Shown here: positions 26,558 to 36,025 of the stretch, piece after piece
Position numbering within the stretch: the first letter of the stretch is position 1
Layout: each line of letters opens with the position of its first letter
Assembly: GCF_000482505.1 (NCBI RefSeq)
Contig: NZ_AXVL01000010.1
Coordinates: 53,187-117,186, forward strand
Origin: Leptotrichia trevisanii DSM 22070
GTDB lineage: Bacteria; Fusobacteriota; Fusobacteriia; Fusobacteriales; Leptotrichiaceae
Length of the DNA stretch: 64,000 nucleotides
Direction: 5' to 3'
Made by a program: the position numbers and the translations under genes
The notes under the pieces: generated by a model
The model's database searches: none
Told to the model about the DNA's origin: nothing
What the model saw: only the letters and a program-made list of their open reading frames with translations

Positions 26558-26698
26558 GTTTATATAAACCTTTCGTATAATTTTTAAGTTTGATTTTAAA
26601 TGTTATTACTAAGATTATACAATAAATAAGGATAAATAGCAATAAAAAAAGGTTTATATAACTCTTTAAAAAAATTCAAAAAGATTTATATAAAAGTG
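26558..26698. promoter_or_regulatory. Three TTTATATAA operator-like sites
   Basis: GTTTATATAAACC (26559-26571), GGTTTATATAACT (26651-26663) and GATTTATATAAAA (26683-26695) share a palindromic core. They flank the divergent GntR and GH4 start regions. The third directly abuts the GH4 -35 box, where a repressor would act. Confidence 0.55.
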
Positions 26699-26726
26699 TT
26701 GACTTTTTTAAAAAATGTGATATAAT
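26699..26726 (+). promoter_or_regulatory. Promoter of the GH4 gene
   Basis: TTGACT (26699-26704), 16 bp, TATAAT (26721-26726), 58 bp upstream of the start codon. Confidence 0.75.
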
Positions 26727-26777
26727 AAATAATGTAAATAGGAAATAAAAATTAATAAAATATAGAAATGGAGATGA

Positions 26778-28106
<1,329 letters not shown>

Positions 28107-28149
28107 ATTACATCTGAATAATTTTAAAATGAAAATAAATTTTTAGTGC

Positions 28150-28280
28150 TTGAAATGTTAATTAGTTTATGATATAATTATTCAAAGAAAAAAAAACCAA
28201 TTGTTTCGTTTGGAAATAAAAAATTTGCAGAAGAAAAGGCACTATTCTTTATTGAATGGGGTCTTTTTTTATGATATAAT
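28150..28280 (+). promoter_or_regulatory. Tandem promoters with an attenuator-like hairpin
   Basis: Promoter 1: TTGAAA (28150-28155), 17 bp, TATAAT (28173-28178). About 50 bp later AAAAGGCACTATTC pairs with GAATGGGGTCTTTT and ends in T-run (28235-28269), a convincing terminator. Promoter 2, TTGAAT (28252-28257), 17 bp, TATAAT (28275-28280), overlaps that hairpin. Transcript 1 would be a ~90-nt RNA or an attenuated leader for the downstream genes. Confidence 0.6.
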
Positions 28281-28342
28281 TACCAAGTTAGTTCTGCAAA
28301 ACTAACAACCAAATGGGACAGTTGGGAGGTGGTAAAAATGAA

Positions 28343-28402
28343 TTGGGATTTTACTATTTTATAGCTATAGTCATTTTGTTTTTGATTATTAAAAAAAAAT
28401 AG
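28343..28402 (+). CDS. Possible small hydrophobic peptide (type I toxin-like)
   Basis: A TTG-started frame of 19 codons encodes MGFYYFIAIVILFLIIKKK, a single membrane helix with a basic tail, downstream of the strong site GGGAGGTGG (28324-28332). An ATG frame at 28338 encodes only eight residues. Upstream, GTTAGTT/AACTAAC forms a 5' hairpin, and CCAA/TTGG could fold over the ribosome site. This layout resembles type I toxin mRNAs. No antisense RNA could be confirmed, so the gene is uncertain. Confidence 0.3.
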   Translation: MGFYYFIAIVILFLIIKKK

Positions 28403-28432
28403 TTAAAATTCATCATCGGCATCACCTTAATG

Positions 28433-28462
28433 CCTGTCAATCCGTATATTTAGATTGGCAGG
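28433..28462. repeat. Strong stem-loop before the GH13 gene
   Basis: CCTGTCAATC (28433-28442) pairs with GATTGGCAGG (28453-28462), one G-U. There is no T-run downstream, so it is more likely an RNA structure in the leader than a simple terminator. Confidence 0.6.
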
Positions 28463-28501
28463 TTTAAAAAAATGACTTTATTGAATATGAAGGAGAAAAA
28501 T

Positions 28502-30241
28502 ATGGATACAAAAAAATTAGATAAAAAATGGTGGAAAAAAGAAGTTGGGTATCAAATTTATCCAAGAAGTTTTTATGATAGTAATAACGATGGAATTGGA
28601 GATTTGAATGGGATTACAGAAAAGTTGGATTATTTGAAGGATTTAGGAATAACGCTTATTTGGGTTTGTCCAATTTTTAAGTCGCCAATGGATGATAATG
28701 GGTATGATATTTCAGATTATTACGATGTGAATCCTGAGTTTGGAACAAAGGAAGATTTAGAGAGATTGATTGCGGAGGCTGAAAAAAGAGGGATAAAAAT
28801 AATTCTAGATTTGGTAATTAATCATACTTCTGATGAGCATGAGTGGTTTTTGGAAGCATTAAGAAATCCTGAAAGCAAGTATAGAAATTATTATATTTTC
28901 AAAAGAGGAGAAAACGGATTGCCACCGACAAACTGGAGAAGCCATTTTGGTGGTTCTGCCTGGGAAAAAGTTGAAGGTGAAGCTGATGAAAATGGGAATG
29001 AAATGTACTATTTACATTTATTCTCAAAAAAACAGCCTGACTTAAACTGGGAAAATCCTGAAGTCAGGGAAGAACTTTATAAAATGGTAAATTACTGGCT
29101 GGAAAAAGGAATTGCAGGTTTCAGGGTAGATGCTATAAATTCAATAAAAAAAGACAAAGATTATCTAGACTTGCCTGTTGATGGAGCGGATGGTTTTGCA
29201 TTTAGCATAAAATATACGTTAAATCAGCCAGGAATTGAGGAATTTTTAGGAGAACTGGCAGAAAAAACATTTAAGAAGTACAACTGCATGACTGTAGCTG
29301 AAACACCTTTACTGGAATACGAAAGATATAATGATTTTATTGGTGAAGATGGATTTTTTTCAATGATTTTTGATTTTAGTTATTCTGATTTGGATATGGC
29401 AAAGGAAGGATTTTATTATTCAGTACAGGATGTGAAAGTGAGAGAATTAAGAAACAAAATTTTTGAGAGTCAGTTGACGCAGCAGAAATATGGATGGGGA
29501 GCACCATTTTTGGAAAATCATGACTTACCTAGAAGTTTGAATAAATTTTTAGGGAAGAAAGCAAATGAAATAAATGCAAAATTACTTGCAACATTGTTTT
29601 TCTTTTTACGTGGGACACCGTTTATTTATCAGGGACAGGAAATAGGAATGGACAATTTTGAAAGAACTGATATAGCACAGTTTGATGACATTGCCAGCAA
29701 GGATCAGTATCAGCGTGCATTGGGAGAAGGATGTTCTCCTAAAGAAGCCTTGCAATTTATAAATAAACGAAGCCGTGATAATTCGAGAACACCGATGCAA
29801 TGGGATAGCACTAAAAATGCTGGATTTTCAAAAGATGAAAATGTAAAAGCATGGATAGAATTGACTGGAAGCCATGAAAAAGTAAATGTAGAATCTCAAA
29901 TAAATAATGAAAATTCAATTTTTGCCCATTATAAAAAAATGATAGATTTGCGACAAAATGGGAAATATTCAGATTGCTTGACTTTTGGTGATTTTATTTC
30001 TGTTCCGTTGGAGAATGAAAAAATTATTGCTTATGTGAGAAAATATGGAAATCAGAAAGTTCTTTGTATTAATAATTTTTCTTGCGAAAAACAGGAAGTG
30101 AAATTAAGTGAAATTGCGAGAAGCATTAATGAAGCTGAAATCAAGTTAGGGGATGTTCTGATTAATAATTATGAGAATGTTGAAAATGATGGCAAAGTGT
30201 TGATTTTTGAAGGATATCAAAGTTTATTAGTTCAAATTTAA
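28502..30241 (+). CDS. malL: Alpha-glucosidase / oligo-1,6-glucosidase (GH13)
   Basis: 579 residues from ATG 28502, chosen because AAGGAG sits six bases upstream; earlier ATGs lack one. GH13 regions are all present: DLVINHTSDEH, GFRVDAIN (nucleophile D210), VAETP (acid/base E267) and ENHDLPR (D341). It is cytoplasmic (no signal peptide) and would split isomaltose-type or short malto-oligosaccharides. It follows the 6-phospho-alpha-glucosidase gene and extends the alpha-glucoside pathway to unphosphorylated substrates. Confidence 0.92.
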   Translation: MDTKKLDKKWWKKEVGYQIYPRSFYDSNNDGIGDLNGITEKLDYLKDLGITLIWVCPIFKSPMDDNGYDISDYYDVNPEFGTKEDLERLIAEAEKRGIKIILDLVINHTSDEHEWFLEALRNPESKYRNYYIFKRGENGLPPTNWRSHFGGSAWEKVEGEADENGNEMYYLHLFSKKQPDLNWENPEVREELYKMVNYWLEKGIAGFRVDAINSIKKDKDYLDLPVDGADGFAFSIKYTLNQPGIEEFLGELAEKTFKKYNCMTVAETPLLEYERYNDFIGEDGFFSMIFDFSYSDLDMAKEGFYYSVQDVKVRELRNKIFESQLTQQKYGWGAPFLENHDLPRSLNKFLGKKANEINAKLLATLFFFLRGTPFIYQGQEIGMDNFERTDIAQFDDIASKDQYQRALGEGCSPKEALQFINKRSRDNSRTPMQWDSTKNAGFSKDENVKAWIELTGSHEKVNVESQINNENSIFAHYKKMIDLRQNGKYSDCLTFGDFISVPLENEKIIAYVRKYGNQKVLCINNFSCEKQEVKLSEIARSINEAEIKLGDVLINNYENVENDGKVLIFEGYQSLLVQI

Positions 30242-30355
30242 CCGTAAAGTTTATATGTAGAAAGCCTTTTTTTAGAAATTGAAGAGAAACAAAAAAATAA
30301 AATTGAAAATAATATTTTTAAAATGATTAGTATTTTTTGATTATTAGGAGGAAAA

Positions 30356-31027
30356 ATGAAAATAAAGGGAGTATTATTTGATTTTAATGGGACGATGCTT
30401 TTTGACAGTGAATTACAGGAAGATGTATGGAGAAAATTTTTGAAAAATAAGATAAATAGGGAAATTTCAAATGAAGAAATTCATAAGTACATTCATGGTG
30501 GAAATAATAAAACAGTCCTTTCACATTTTTTTAACAGAGATTTTTCAAATGAGGAAGCTGAAAAATTGGGAGAAGAAAAGGAAAGCATGTATCGGGATAT
30601 GTGCTTAAAAGATGAGAAAATGTTCAAATTAGTAAAAGGATTGCCAGAATTTCTTGATAAGTTAAAAGAAGATGGTATTCCAGTTACGATAGCAACGGGT
30701 GCTCCTCTAAGCAATGTAAAATTTTATTTTGAATATCTTGATTTGGGAAAATGGTTTGACATAAATAAAGTTGTTTATACTGACGGGAGCTTTAAAGGGA
30801 AGCCTGAACCTGACATTTTTTTGAAGGCGGCAAAAAATATAGATGTGGATATTGAGGATTGTGCGGTGTATGAAGATGCGATACTTGGGATAGAAGCGGC
30901 AAAACGGGCAAATGCTGCAAAAATTATAGCTGTTTCTTCGACTCTTGAGAACAATAAATTATCATCAATTGATGGAATTTCGTATGTTATAAAAGATTTT
31001 ACGGAAATATCAATAGATAATTTATAA
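30356..31027 (+). CDS. HAD family phosphatase / beta-phosphoglucomutase-like
   Basis: 223 residues. HAD motif I is DFNGTM (D9), with Asn replacing the usual second Asp that acts as general acid. Motif II is TIATGAP, motif III lysine in FKGKPEPDIFL, and motif IV YEDAILGIEAAKRA. A helical cap (~16-80) makes it a subfamily I HAD like beta-phosphoglucomutase or sugar phosphatases. Its position after GH13 suggests sugar-phosphate turnover. The Asp-to-Asn change is seen in some active HAD enzymes but may slow catalysis. Confidence 0.8.
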   Translation: MKIKGVLFDFNGTMLFDSELQEDVWRKFLKNKINREISNEEIHKYIHGGNNKTVLSHFFNRDFSNEEAEKLGEEKESMYRDMCLKDEKMFKLVKGLPEFLDKLKEDGIPVTIATGAPLSNVKFYFEYLDLGKWFDINKVVYTDGSFKGKPEPDIFLKAAKNIDVDIEDCAVYEDAILGIEAAKRANAAKIIAVSSTLENNKLSSIDGISYVIKDFTEISIDNL

Positions 31028-31044
31028 TTTGAAAAAATAAATAA

Positions 31045-31092
31045 AAAAACTGTCTTTTATTCTTAAAAAAGGAATATTGGACAGTTTTTTTT
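31045..31092. terminator. Bidirectional terminator
   Basis: ACTGTC (31049-31054) pairs with GACAGT (31080-31085), A-run before and T-run after, between convergent genes. Confidence 0.75.
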
Positions 31093-31108
31093 ATATGGTT
31101 TAATGAGA

Positions 31109-32305
31109 TTAAATTTCATTTTCCAGTTTCATTTTTTCAATAATGTTGCTTGGAAGATATATTTCAATAGTGGACTTTTTGTCAGAATAGTATTTTACAA
31201 AAATTCTGATATATTTATTTGAAAATTCAAAAGAGTCATTATCTTTAAAATAGCTAATGGAATCAATATTCTTTAATTTGAAGTTACGCATAAGTTCCTC
31301 GATTTTTGGATAATGTCTTTTAATTTTGTTAAGTTTCCTTGTAAGAGTGTAAAATAGAACTATTGGAGATTTGACTGTTTTTAGTTCATTTACATAAAGT
31401 TTTAGCTTGTTCGAAGCTAGATTAAGCATAAGAGCTTTTTTTAAATTTTTTTCAAAATCTTCAGGAAAAGAGTTTTTTGCATAATTTATATTGTCATAGA
31501 CGTATTTATATCCTCTCTTTGCCACATAAAGTACAAATAAATGGTAAATTTCCTCAGGATTGGAAATTTTTTTCTTGATAAGTCCCAGCATTTTATAAAT
31601 TTTGTTATCATAAGGCTTGTAAGATTGTTTTGATTTATTTATGGAAAAGTTTATTGAGATAATTTTATTTGTTGCTTTTTTGCATTCTTTTATCTTTTCA
31701 TATTCAACTGAGAAATCCGTAAAAGTGTTTATATCTAGTACAGCTTTTTTTAAAATATGCTTTTCAAAATCAAAAAACCTTTCATATTTATCATCTGCGT
31801 TGAGATATGTCTTTACTAATGAAACAGGTAAAGTGACTTCATTTTTGTCTTTAAAATTTTTAATAATATTGTTATAAAAACTGAATGAGAAGGAATCTGT
31901 CATAAAAATAAATTTTTCAATCTCAAGAAGAGAAAAAAAGTTTTTTTTGAGAGAAAAGCAGTTTTTAAATTCTTCAGTGAAAAATATTTGGCAATAATCA
32001 GAATACAAAATGAAAGATGAAATAATTCCAAAGGAACCTGAAAGTTGGGTATCTGTAGAAAAAAGTATATGTTTTTCTGACAAAGTATTAAAAAATGGTG
32101 TGAAATCATTGATTGAAGAAAATTCAAGTGTGGAAAGCAATTCTTCAAATCTGATTTCAGCTTTTTCTAAAAATGAAGAATCTGAAACAATTCTAAAGAA
32201 TAGCAATTTGAGAAATATTTTTTCATTTTTTGTTATTTTTTTTGAAAATTCAAGTTTAATATTGCTTTGAAAATTTGTAAATTTTTCTGAAAAATAGATA
32301 TTCAT
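31109..32305 (-). CDS. Rep_3 (RepB-type) replication initiator-like protein
   Basis: 398 residues. Two winged-helix-like halves are suggested; the second (~160-240) reads VTLPVSLVKTYLNADDKYERFFDFEKHILKKAVLDINTFTDFSVEYEKIK. This is the typical Rep_3 pattern ('Y..f.dfkkrVl.pai.eIN..td..v.ye.ik'). Such proteins start replication of plasmids by binding iterons. Here the gene stands alone among metabolic genes, with paired palindromes upstream. It may be a plasmid or phage relic or a domesticated DNA-binding protein. The C-terminal ~150 residues are not recognised. Confidence 0.7.
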   Translation of the reverse strand: MNIYFSEKFTNFQSNIKLEFSKKITKNEKIFLKLLFFRIVSDSSFLEKAEIRFEELLSTLEFSSINDFTPFFNTLSEKHILFSTDTQLSGSFGIISSFILYSDYCQIFFTEEFKNCFSLKKNFFSLLEIEKFIFMTDSFSFSFYNNIIKNFKDKNEVTLPVSLVKTYLNADDKYERFFDFEKHILKKAVLDINTFTDFSVEYEKIKECKKATNKIISINFSINKSKQSYKPYDNKIYKMLGLIKKKISNPEEIYHLFVLYVAKRGYKYVYDNINYAKNSFPEDFEKNLKKALMLNLASNKLKLYVNELKTVKSPIVLFYTLTRKLNKIKRHYPKIEELMRNFKLKNIDSISYFKDNDSFEFSNKYIRIFVKYYSDKKSTIEIYLPSNIIEKMKLENEI

Positions 32306-32321
32306 TTTTATTCTCCTAACT

Positions 32322-32420
32322 AACGAAAAAAAATTTGAAAATTTCGTTTAATTTTTATATTAAATTTTATTATTTATAAATTATATTTATTTTGACGAAA
32401 AAACAATATAAATTTTCGTC
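32322..32420. repeat. Pair of 27-bp palindromes upstream of the Rep_3-like gene
   Basis: AACGAAA...TTTCGTT (32322-32348) and GACGAAA...TTTCGTC (32394-32420) are both 27 bp from end to end, with centres 72 bp apart, in very AT-rich DNA. They are likely binding sites for the adjacent Rep-like protein: iterons, an origin, or an autoregulatory operator. Confidence 0.7.
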
Positions 32421-32511
32421 CTTTTGTAATTATACTTTAAATAAAGGAAAAAATCAACTAAATAAAAATAAATGATATAAAAAATATTAAATTAATAATT
32501 AAAAATTTTTT

Positions 32512-32540
32512 TTGACAAAATGAAAAATGTGGGGTATAAC
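32512..32540 (+). promoter_or_regulatory. Promoter of the PTS-peptidase operon
   Basis: TTGACA (32512-32517), 17-bp spacer, TATAAC (32535-32540), 54 bp before the first start codon. Confidence 0.75.
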
Positions 32541-32594
32541 GATAGTGAAAAATAAAAGAATTTAAAGATAGAGTTAAAATTGGAGGAAGAAAAG

Positions 32595-33491
32595 ATGGGA
32601 AAAAGGTTATTAAGCTGTTTTACCAGTGATTTCAATAAAATGTCGGGGCAGGATTTAAAAAATGCAATAAAGGCAAGTGAAGGCAGAACAGTGTTGTCAG
32701 AAAATGTTGCAGGAAGAAGAAGCGTTACAGGTGATGTTACAAATAGTGAACTGGCAAGAGCGTTTGGGGCAGATCTTATACTGCTGAATGGGCTGGATGT
32801 TTATAATCCAGTTATAGCGGCTTTGCCTGAAAGCGATGAGCCGATAAAACTTTTAAAAAAACTTACAGGTAGGCCAGTAGGGCTAAATCTTGAGCCTGTG
32901 GACTTGAATGCAGATATGATGGAGGAAATAGAGATTATTCCTGAAGGAAGAATGTGCTCTGAGGCGACACTGAAAAAAATAGAAGAAATGGGATTTGACT
33001 TTGTATGTCTTACAGGGAATCCTGGGACAGGAGTTACAAATAATCGAATTTCAGAAGGGATAAAACAGGCTAAAAAATATTTTAGTGGAATGGTAATAGC
33101 GGGGAAAATGCACTCAGCAGGAGTAGATGAGCCTGTTGCAGATTTGAAAGCTGTAAAAGAGTTTATAGAAAGTGGGGCAGATGTTATTATGCTTCCAGCT
33201 GTGGGAACAGTGCCTGGTTTTACTCAGGATGAAATGATAAAGGCTGTGAAATTTATTAAGGAAAACGGAGCATTGTCAATGTCAGCGATAGGAACGAGTC
33301 AGGAAAGTTCTACAAGGGAAACAATAAGGGAAATAGCGATAATGAATAAAATTGCAGGAGTTGATATTCAGCATATTGGAGATGCGGGATATTCAGGAGT
33401 TGCAAATTATGAGAATATAATGGAACTGTCAATAGCCATAAGAGGTGTAAGACATACAATTAGAATGATTGCTGCTTCAAATGACAGATAA
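32595..33491 (+). CDS. TIM-barrel-like protein of PTS-peptidase operons (DUF7916-like)
   Basis: 298 residues from ATG 32595, preceded by TGGAGGAAG (a TTG at 32580 lies in front of that site). Alternating helix-strand pattern with glycine-rich loops: FGADLILLNGLDVYNP, GFDFVCLTGNPGTGV, GADVIMLPAVGTVPGF, DIQHIGDAGYSG. This fits a TIM barrel. I recognise the family as an unassigned one that accompanies lactose/cellobiose-type PTS genes. The reaction is unknown. It is the first gene of an eight-gene operon. Confidence 0.6.
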   Translation: MGKRLLSCFTSDFNKMSGQDLKNAIKASEGRTVLSENVAGRRSVTGDVTNSELARAFGADLILLNGLDVYNPVIAALPESDEPIKLLKKLTGRPVGLNLEPVDLNADMMEEIEIIPEGRMCSEATLKKIEEMGFDFVCLTGNPGTGVTNNRISEGIKQAKKYFSGMVIAGKMHSAGVDEPVADLKAVKEFIESGADVIMLPAVGTVPGFTQDEMIKAVKFIKENGALSMSAIGTSQESSTRETIREIAIMNKIAGVDIQHIGDAGYSGVANYENIMELSIAIRGVRHTIRMIAASNDR

Positions 33492-33645
33492 ATAAAAAGA
33501 AAAATATAATAAATAAAAAAATATAGCGATTCTAGTTTAAGACGAGAGTAGAAGGTTAGGCTGTATCTATAGCGAATCCATTGATTTTATATATTTTTAC
33601 TCCAATTTTTAAGTGGATTGACTATATATGATAGAGGAGGATTTT

Positions 33646-33981
33646 ATGAAAAGAATATATTTGTTTTGTGCTGCGGGAATGTCTACAAGTTTGGTTGCCA
33701 AAAAAATGCAGGAAGTGGCAGATAAGCATAATTTACCTGTTGAAGTAAAGGCTTTTCCTGACAGCAAAATAGATGTTACTGTTGAAGAATTTCATCCAGA
33801 TATAATATTGCTGGGGCCTCAAGTAAAATTTAAATTTGAAGAGACGGCTTCAAAATATGAGCCGAAAGGAATCCCTGTGGCAGTAATTGATCTGGAAGAT
33901 TACGGGAAAGTTGATGGAGAACGTATTTTAAAAAGAGCAATAAAAATATTAAAAGAAAAGGCGGTAAAAGAAGATGTTTGA
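33646..33981 (+). CDS. PTS EIIB, lactose/cellobiose family
   Basis: 111 residues from ATG 33646 behind GAGGAGG (an ATG at 33628 lacks a site). MKRIYLFCAAGMSTSLVAKKMQ contains the phosphocysteine loop (C8) typical of EIIB-Lac/Cel. It receives phosphate from an EIIA that is not encoded in this operon and passes it to sugar carried by the EIIC at 33974, which it overlaps by eight bases. The 154-bp gap before it holds no terminator but has an AATCCA/TGGATT inverted repeat. Confidence 0.9.
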   Translation: MKRIYLFCAAGMSTSLVAKKMQEVADKHNLPVEVKAFPDSKIDVTVEEFHPDIILLGPQVKFKFEETASKYEPKGIPVAVIDLEDYGKVDGERILKRAIKILKEKAVKEDV

Positions 33982-35323
33982 TAAATTAGAGAAAATTTTA
34001 GGGCCTTTGGCTACTAAATTAAGCAGCAATAAAGTTTTAACAGCAATCCGTGATGGATTTTTAGTAGGTACACCATTAATTATAGTGGCTTCAATATTTT
34101 TAGTTATCGGGAACTTTCCAATTCCTGGATATACAGATTTTGTAGCGAAATTTTTAGGAAAAGGGTGGGATGGATATCTTGATGCGGTTATTGGTTCCAC
34201 ATTTGGTATAATAGCTCTTCTTGGAGTTATTGGTATTGGTTATTATTATGGAAAAGCAAAAGGAATAGAAGGAATAGCGGGAGCAGCAGTTTCATTAGTT
34301 GCATTCCTGATTCTAAGCCCTCAGACACATCCACTTTTTGTAGATAAGGAAGGAAAGGCTTTTAGCGGATTTGCATCAGGAAATTTAGGGACAAAAGGTT
34401 TATTCTTGGCAATGATTACAGCATTAATCTCTGTAACAATATTTACTGCGATTAAAAATAAGGGATGGACTATAAAATTACCAGATGGAGTGCCACCTGC
34501 AGTAATGAATTCGTTTGCAGCATTAATTCCAAGTATGTTTGTTATGTTTACCTTTTTTATAATAAGACTTGTATTTCTGTTTTTGACTAAGGAAGGATAT
34601 GCACATGATTTTATCTATAAAATATTACAGGCACCTTTAATGGGATTCGGACAAAGTCTTATATTTGAGCCTATTTACCAGTTCCTGTCAACATTATTCT
34701 GGTTCTTTGGTATAAATGGGCCAGCAGTTACAAATACTATTTTCAACCCTATACATCTGGCATTAACTGCTGAAAATCTGACTGCATTCAATGCACATCA
34801 GCCGCTACCTAACATATTTACAGGGCCATTTGGAGATTTCTTCAGTAACTTTGGTGGTGGTGGAAGTACACTATCACTTGTATTGCTGATGATATTTAAA
34901 GGTAAATCAGAACGTATGAAAAAATTAGGGAAATTATCTATTGTACCAGGAATCTTCGGAATAAATGAAATGGTTATCTTCGGACTTCCAGTTGTGTTGA
35001 ATCCAATTATTGCAATACCATTTTTATTGGTACCGCTTGTTAATACAATTTTGGCAACAGCTGCTACTTTATTGCATATTATACCTCGTACAACAGGAGT
35101 TTTATTACCTTGGACAACACCAATGTTCTTTTCAGGATGGTTGGCTACAGGAAGTGTAATTGCAGGTATTTTCCAAATAATATTGGTTATAATTGGATGC
35201 CTTATTTACTATCCATTTTTCAAAGTATTGGATAATCAGTATCTGGAAGAAGAAACAAAACCTATAGAAAAAAATGAAAAAGATGATTTAGAAGACATTT
35301 CACTTGATGATATATCATTCTAA
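33974..35323 (+). CDS. PTS EIIC, lactose/cellobiose family
   Basis: 449 residues, about ten membrane helices. Family segments: MFDKLEKILGPLATKLSSNKVLTAIRDGFL at the N-terminus, FFGINGPAVTNTIFNPI in the substrate loop, and SIVPGIFGINEMVIFGLPVVLNPI. It is the sugar channel that partners the EIIB. The operon has no glycoside hydrolase, which is unusual for this PTS type; peptidases and an asparaginase-like enzyme follow instead. The true substrate may therefore be an amino-acid- or peptide-linked sugar (inference). Confidence 0.9.
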   Translation: MFDKLEKILGPLATKLSSNKVLTAIRDGFLVGTPLIIVASIFLVIGNFPIPGYTDFVAKFLGKGWDGYLDAVIGSTFGIIALLGVIGIGYYYGKAKGIEGIAGAAVSLVAFLILSPQTHPLFVDKEGKAFSGFASGNLGTKGLFLAMITALISVTIFTAIKNKGWTIKLPDGVPPAVMNSFAALIPSMFVMFTFFIIRLVFLFLTKEGYAHDFIYKILQAPLMGFGQSLIFEPIYQFLSTLFWFFGINGPAVTNTIFNPIHLALTAENLTAFNAHQPLPNIFTGPFGDFFSNFGGGGSTLSLVLLMIFKGKSERMKKLGKLSIVPGIFGINEMVIFGLPVVLNPIIAIPFLLVPLVNTILATAATLLHIIPRTTGVLLPWTTPMFFSGWLATGSVIAGIFQIILVIIGCLIYYPFFKVLDNQYLEEETKPIEKNEKDDLEDISLDDISF

Positions 35324-35348
35324 TAAAATAAATTTATGTTGAATAAGG

Positions 35349-35394
35349 CTGTTTCAAAATTAATTATAAAATTTGATTTTGGGGCAGTTTTATT
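35349..35394 (+). terminator. Intra-operon hairpin terminator
   Basis: CTGTTTCAAAAT (35349-35360) pairs with ATTTTGGGGCAG (35376-35387) through several G-U pairs, then TTTTATT. It may reduce transcription into the downstream peptidase genes. Confidence 0.65.
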
Positions 35395-35487
35395 CGTTAT
35401 TGAAGACTATTTAAGAGAAAAAAGTATTATTGTTAATAAATATGAGAAAAAATGAAAGCAGAATTTTGACAGAAAAGAGGAAAGACA

Positions 35488-36009
35488 ATGAAAATAGTTT
35501 TATTTTTTGATCAGATTCAATCTGGAACAGGCGGAAAAGAAGGAGCTAATGTAGAACTTGCACTGGAAAAAGGTGGAATGGGTTCATACATGATGTTTTC
35601 AGAATATATAAAAAATATAGGTGGAACAGTGCTTGCAACAACATATTGCAGCGATAGTTATTTTAAGGGAAATCAGGAACTTGTACTTGAAAAAATGATA
35701 GGACTTCTAAATAAAGTTAAGGCGGATATTCTTTTGTGCGGGCCGTGCTTTAACTATTACAACTATGCAGAAATGTCCTCCATTTTAGCAGAACACGTAA
35801 AAAAGAAAACAGACTGTAAACCTGTAGTTGTATGTTCAGAAGAAAATAAGGAAATAATAGATAAATATAAAAATAATCTGGTAATGATAAAAATGCCAAA
35901 AAAAGGTGGAGTAGGATTACGTGAATCACTGCAGAATATGGCAAAAGTAATTAAAAAAGTTTATGATGGAGAAGATTTATCTGAAGTAAATGATTACATA
36001 TATAAATAA
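35488..36009 (+). CDS. GrdB-related protein (glycine/betaine reductase component B-like)
   Basis: 173 residues. IVLFFDQIQSGTGGKEGANVELALEKGG near the start, VLATTYCSDSYFKGN and ADILLCGPCFNYYNYAEMSS resemble the N-terminal region of GrdB-type reductase subunits (QFFgqiGGEekA; t.iCGDnyF; vaGPAFNAGRYG). It is much shorter than GrdB and has CxxC instead of a selenocysteine context, so reductase activity is doubtful. It is conserved in position with PTS and peptidase genes here. A redox or carrier role for a small metabolite is possible. Confidence 0.6.
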   Translation: MKIVLFFDQIQSGTGGKEGANVELALEKGGMGSYMMFSEYIKNIGGTVLATTYCSDSYFKGNQELVLEKMIGLLNKVKADILLCGPCFNYYNYAEMSSILAEHVKKKTDCKPVVVCSEENKEIIDKYKNNLVMIKMPKKGGVGLRESLQNMAKVIKKVYDGEDLSEVNDYIYK

Positions 36010-36025
36010 AGGAAATGGAGTAGGT

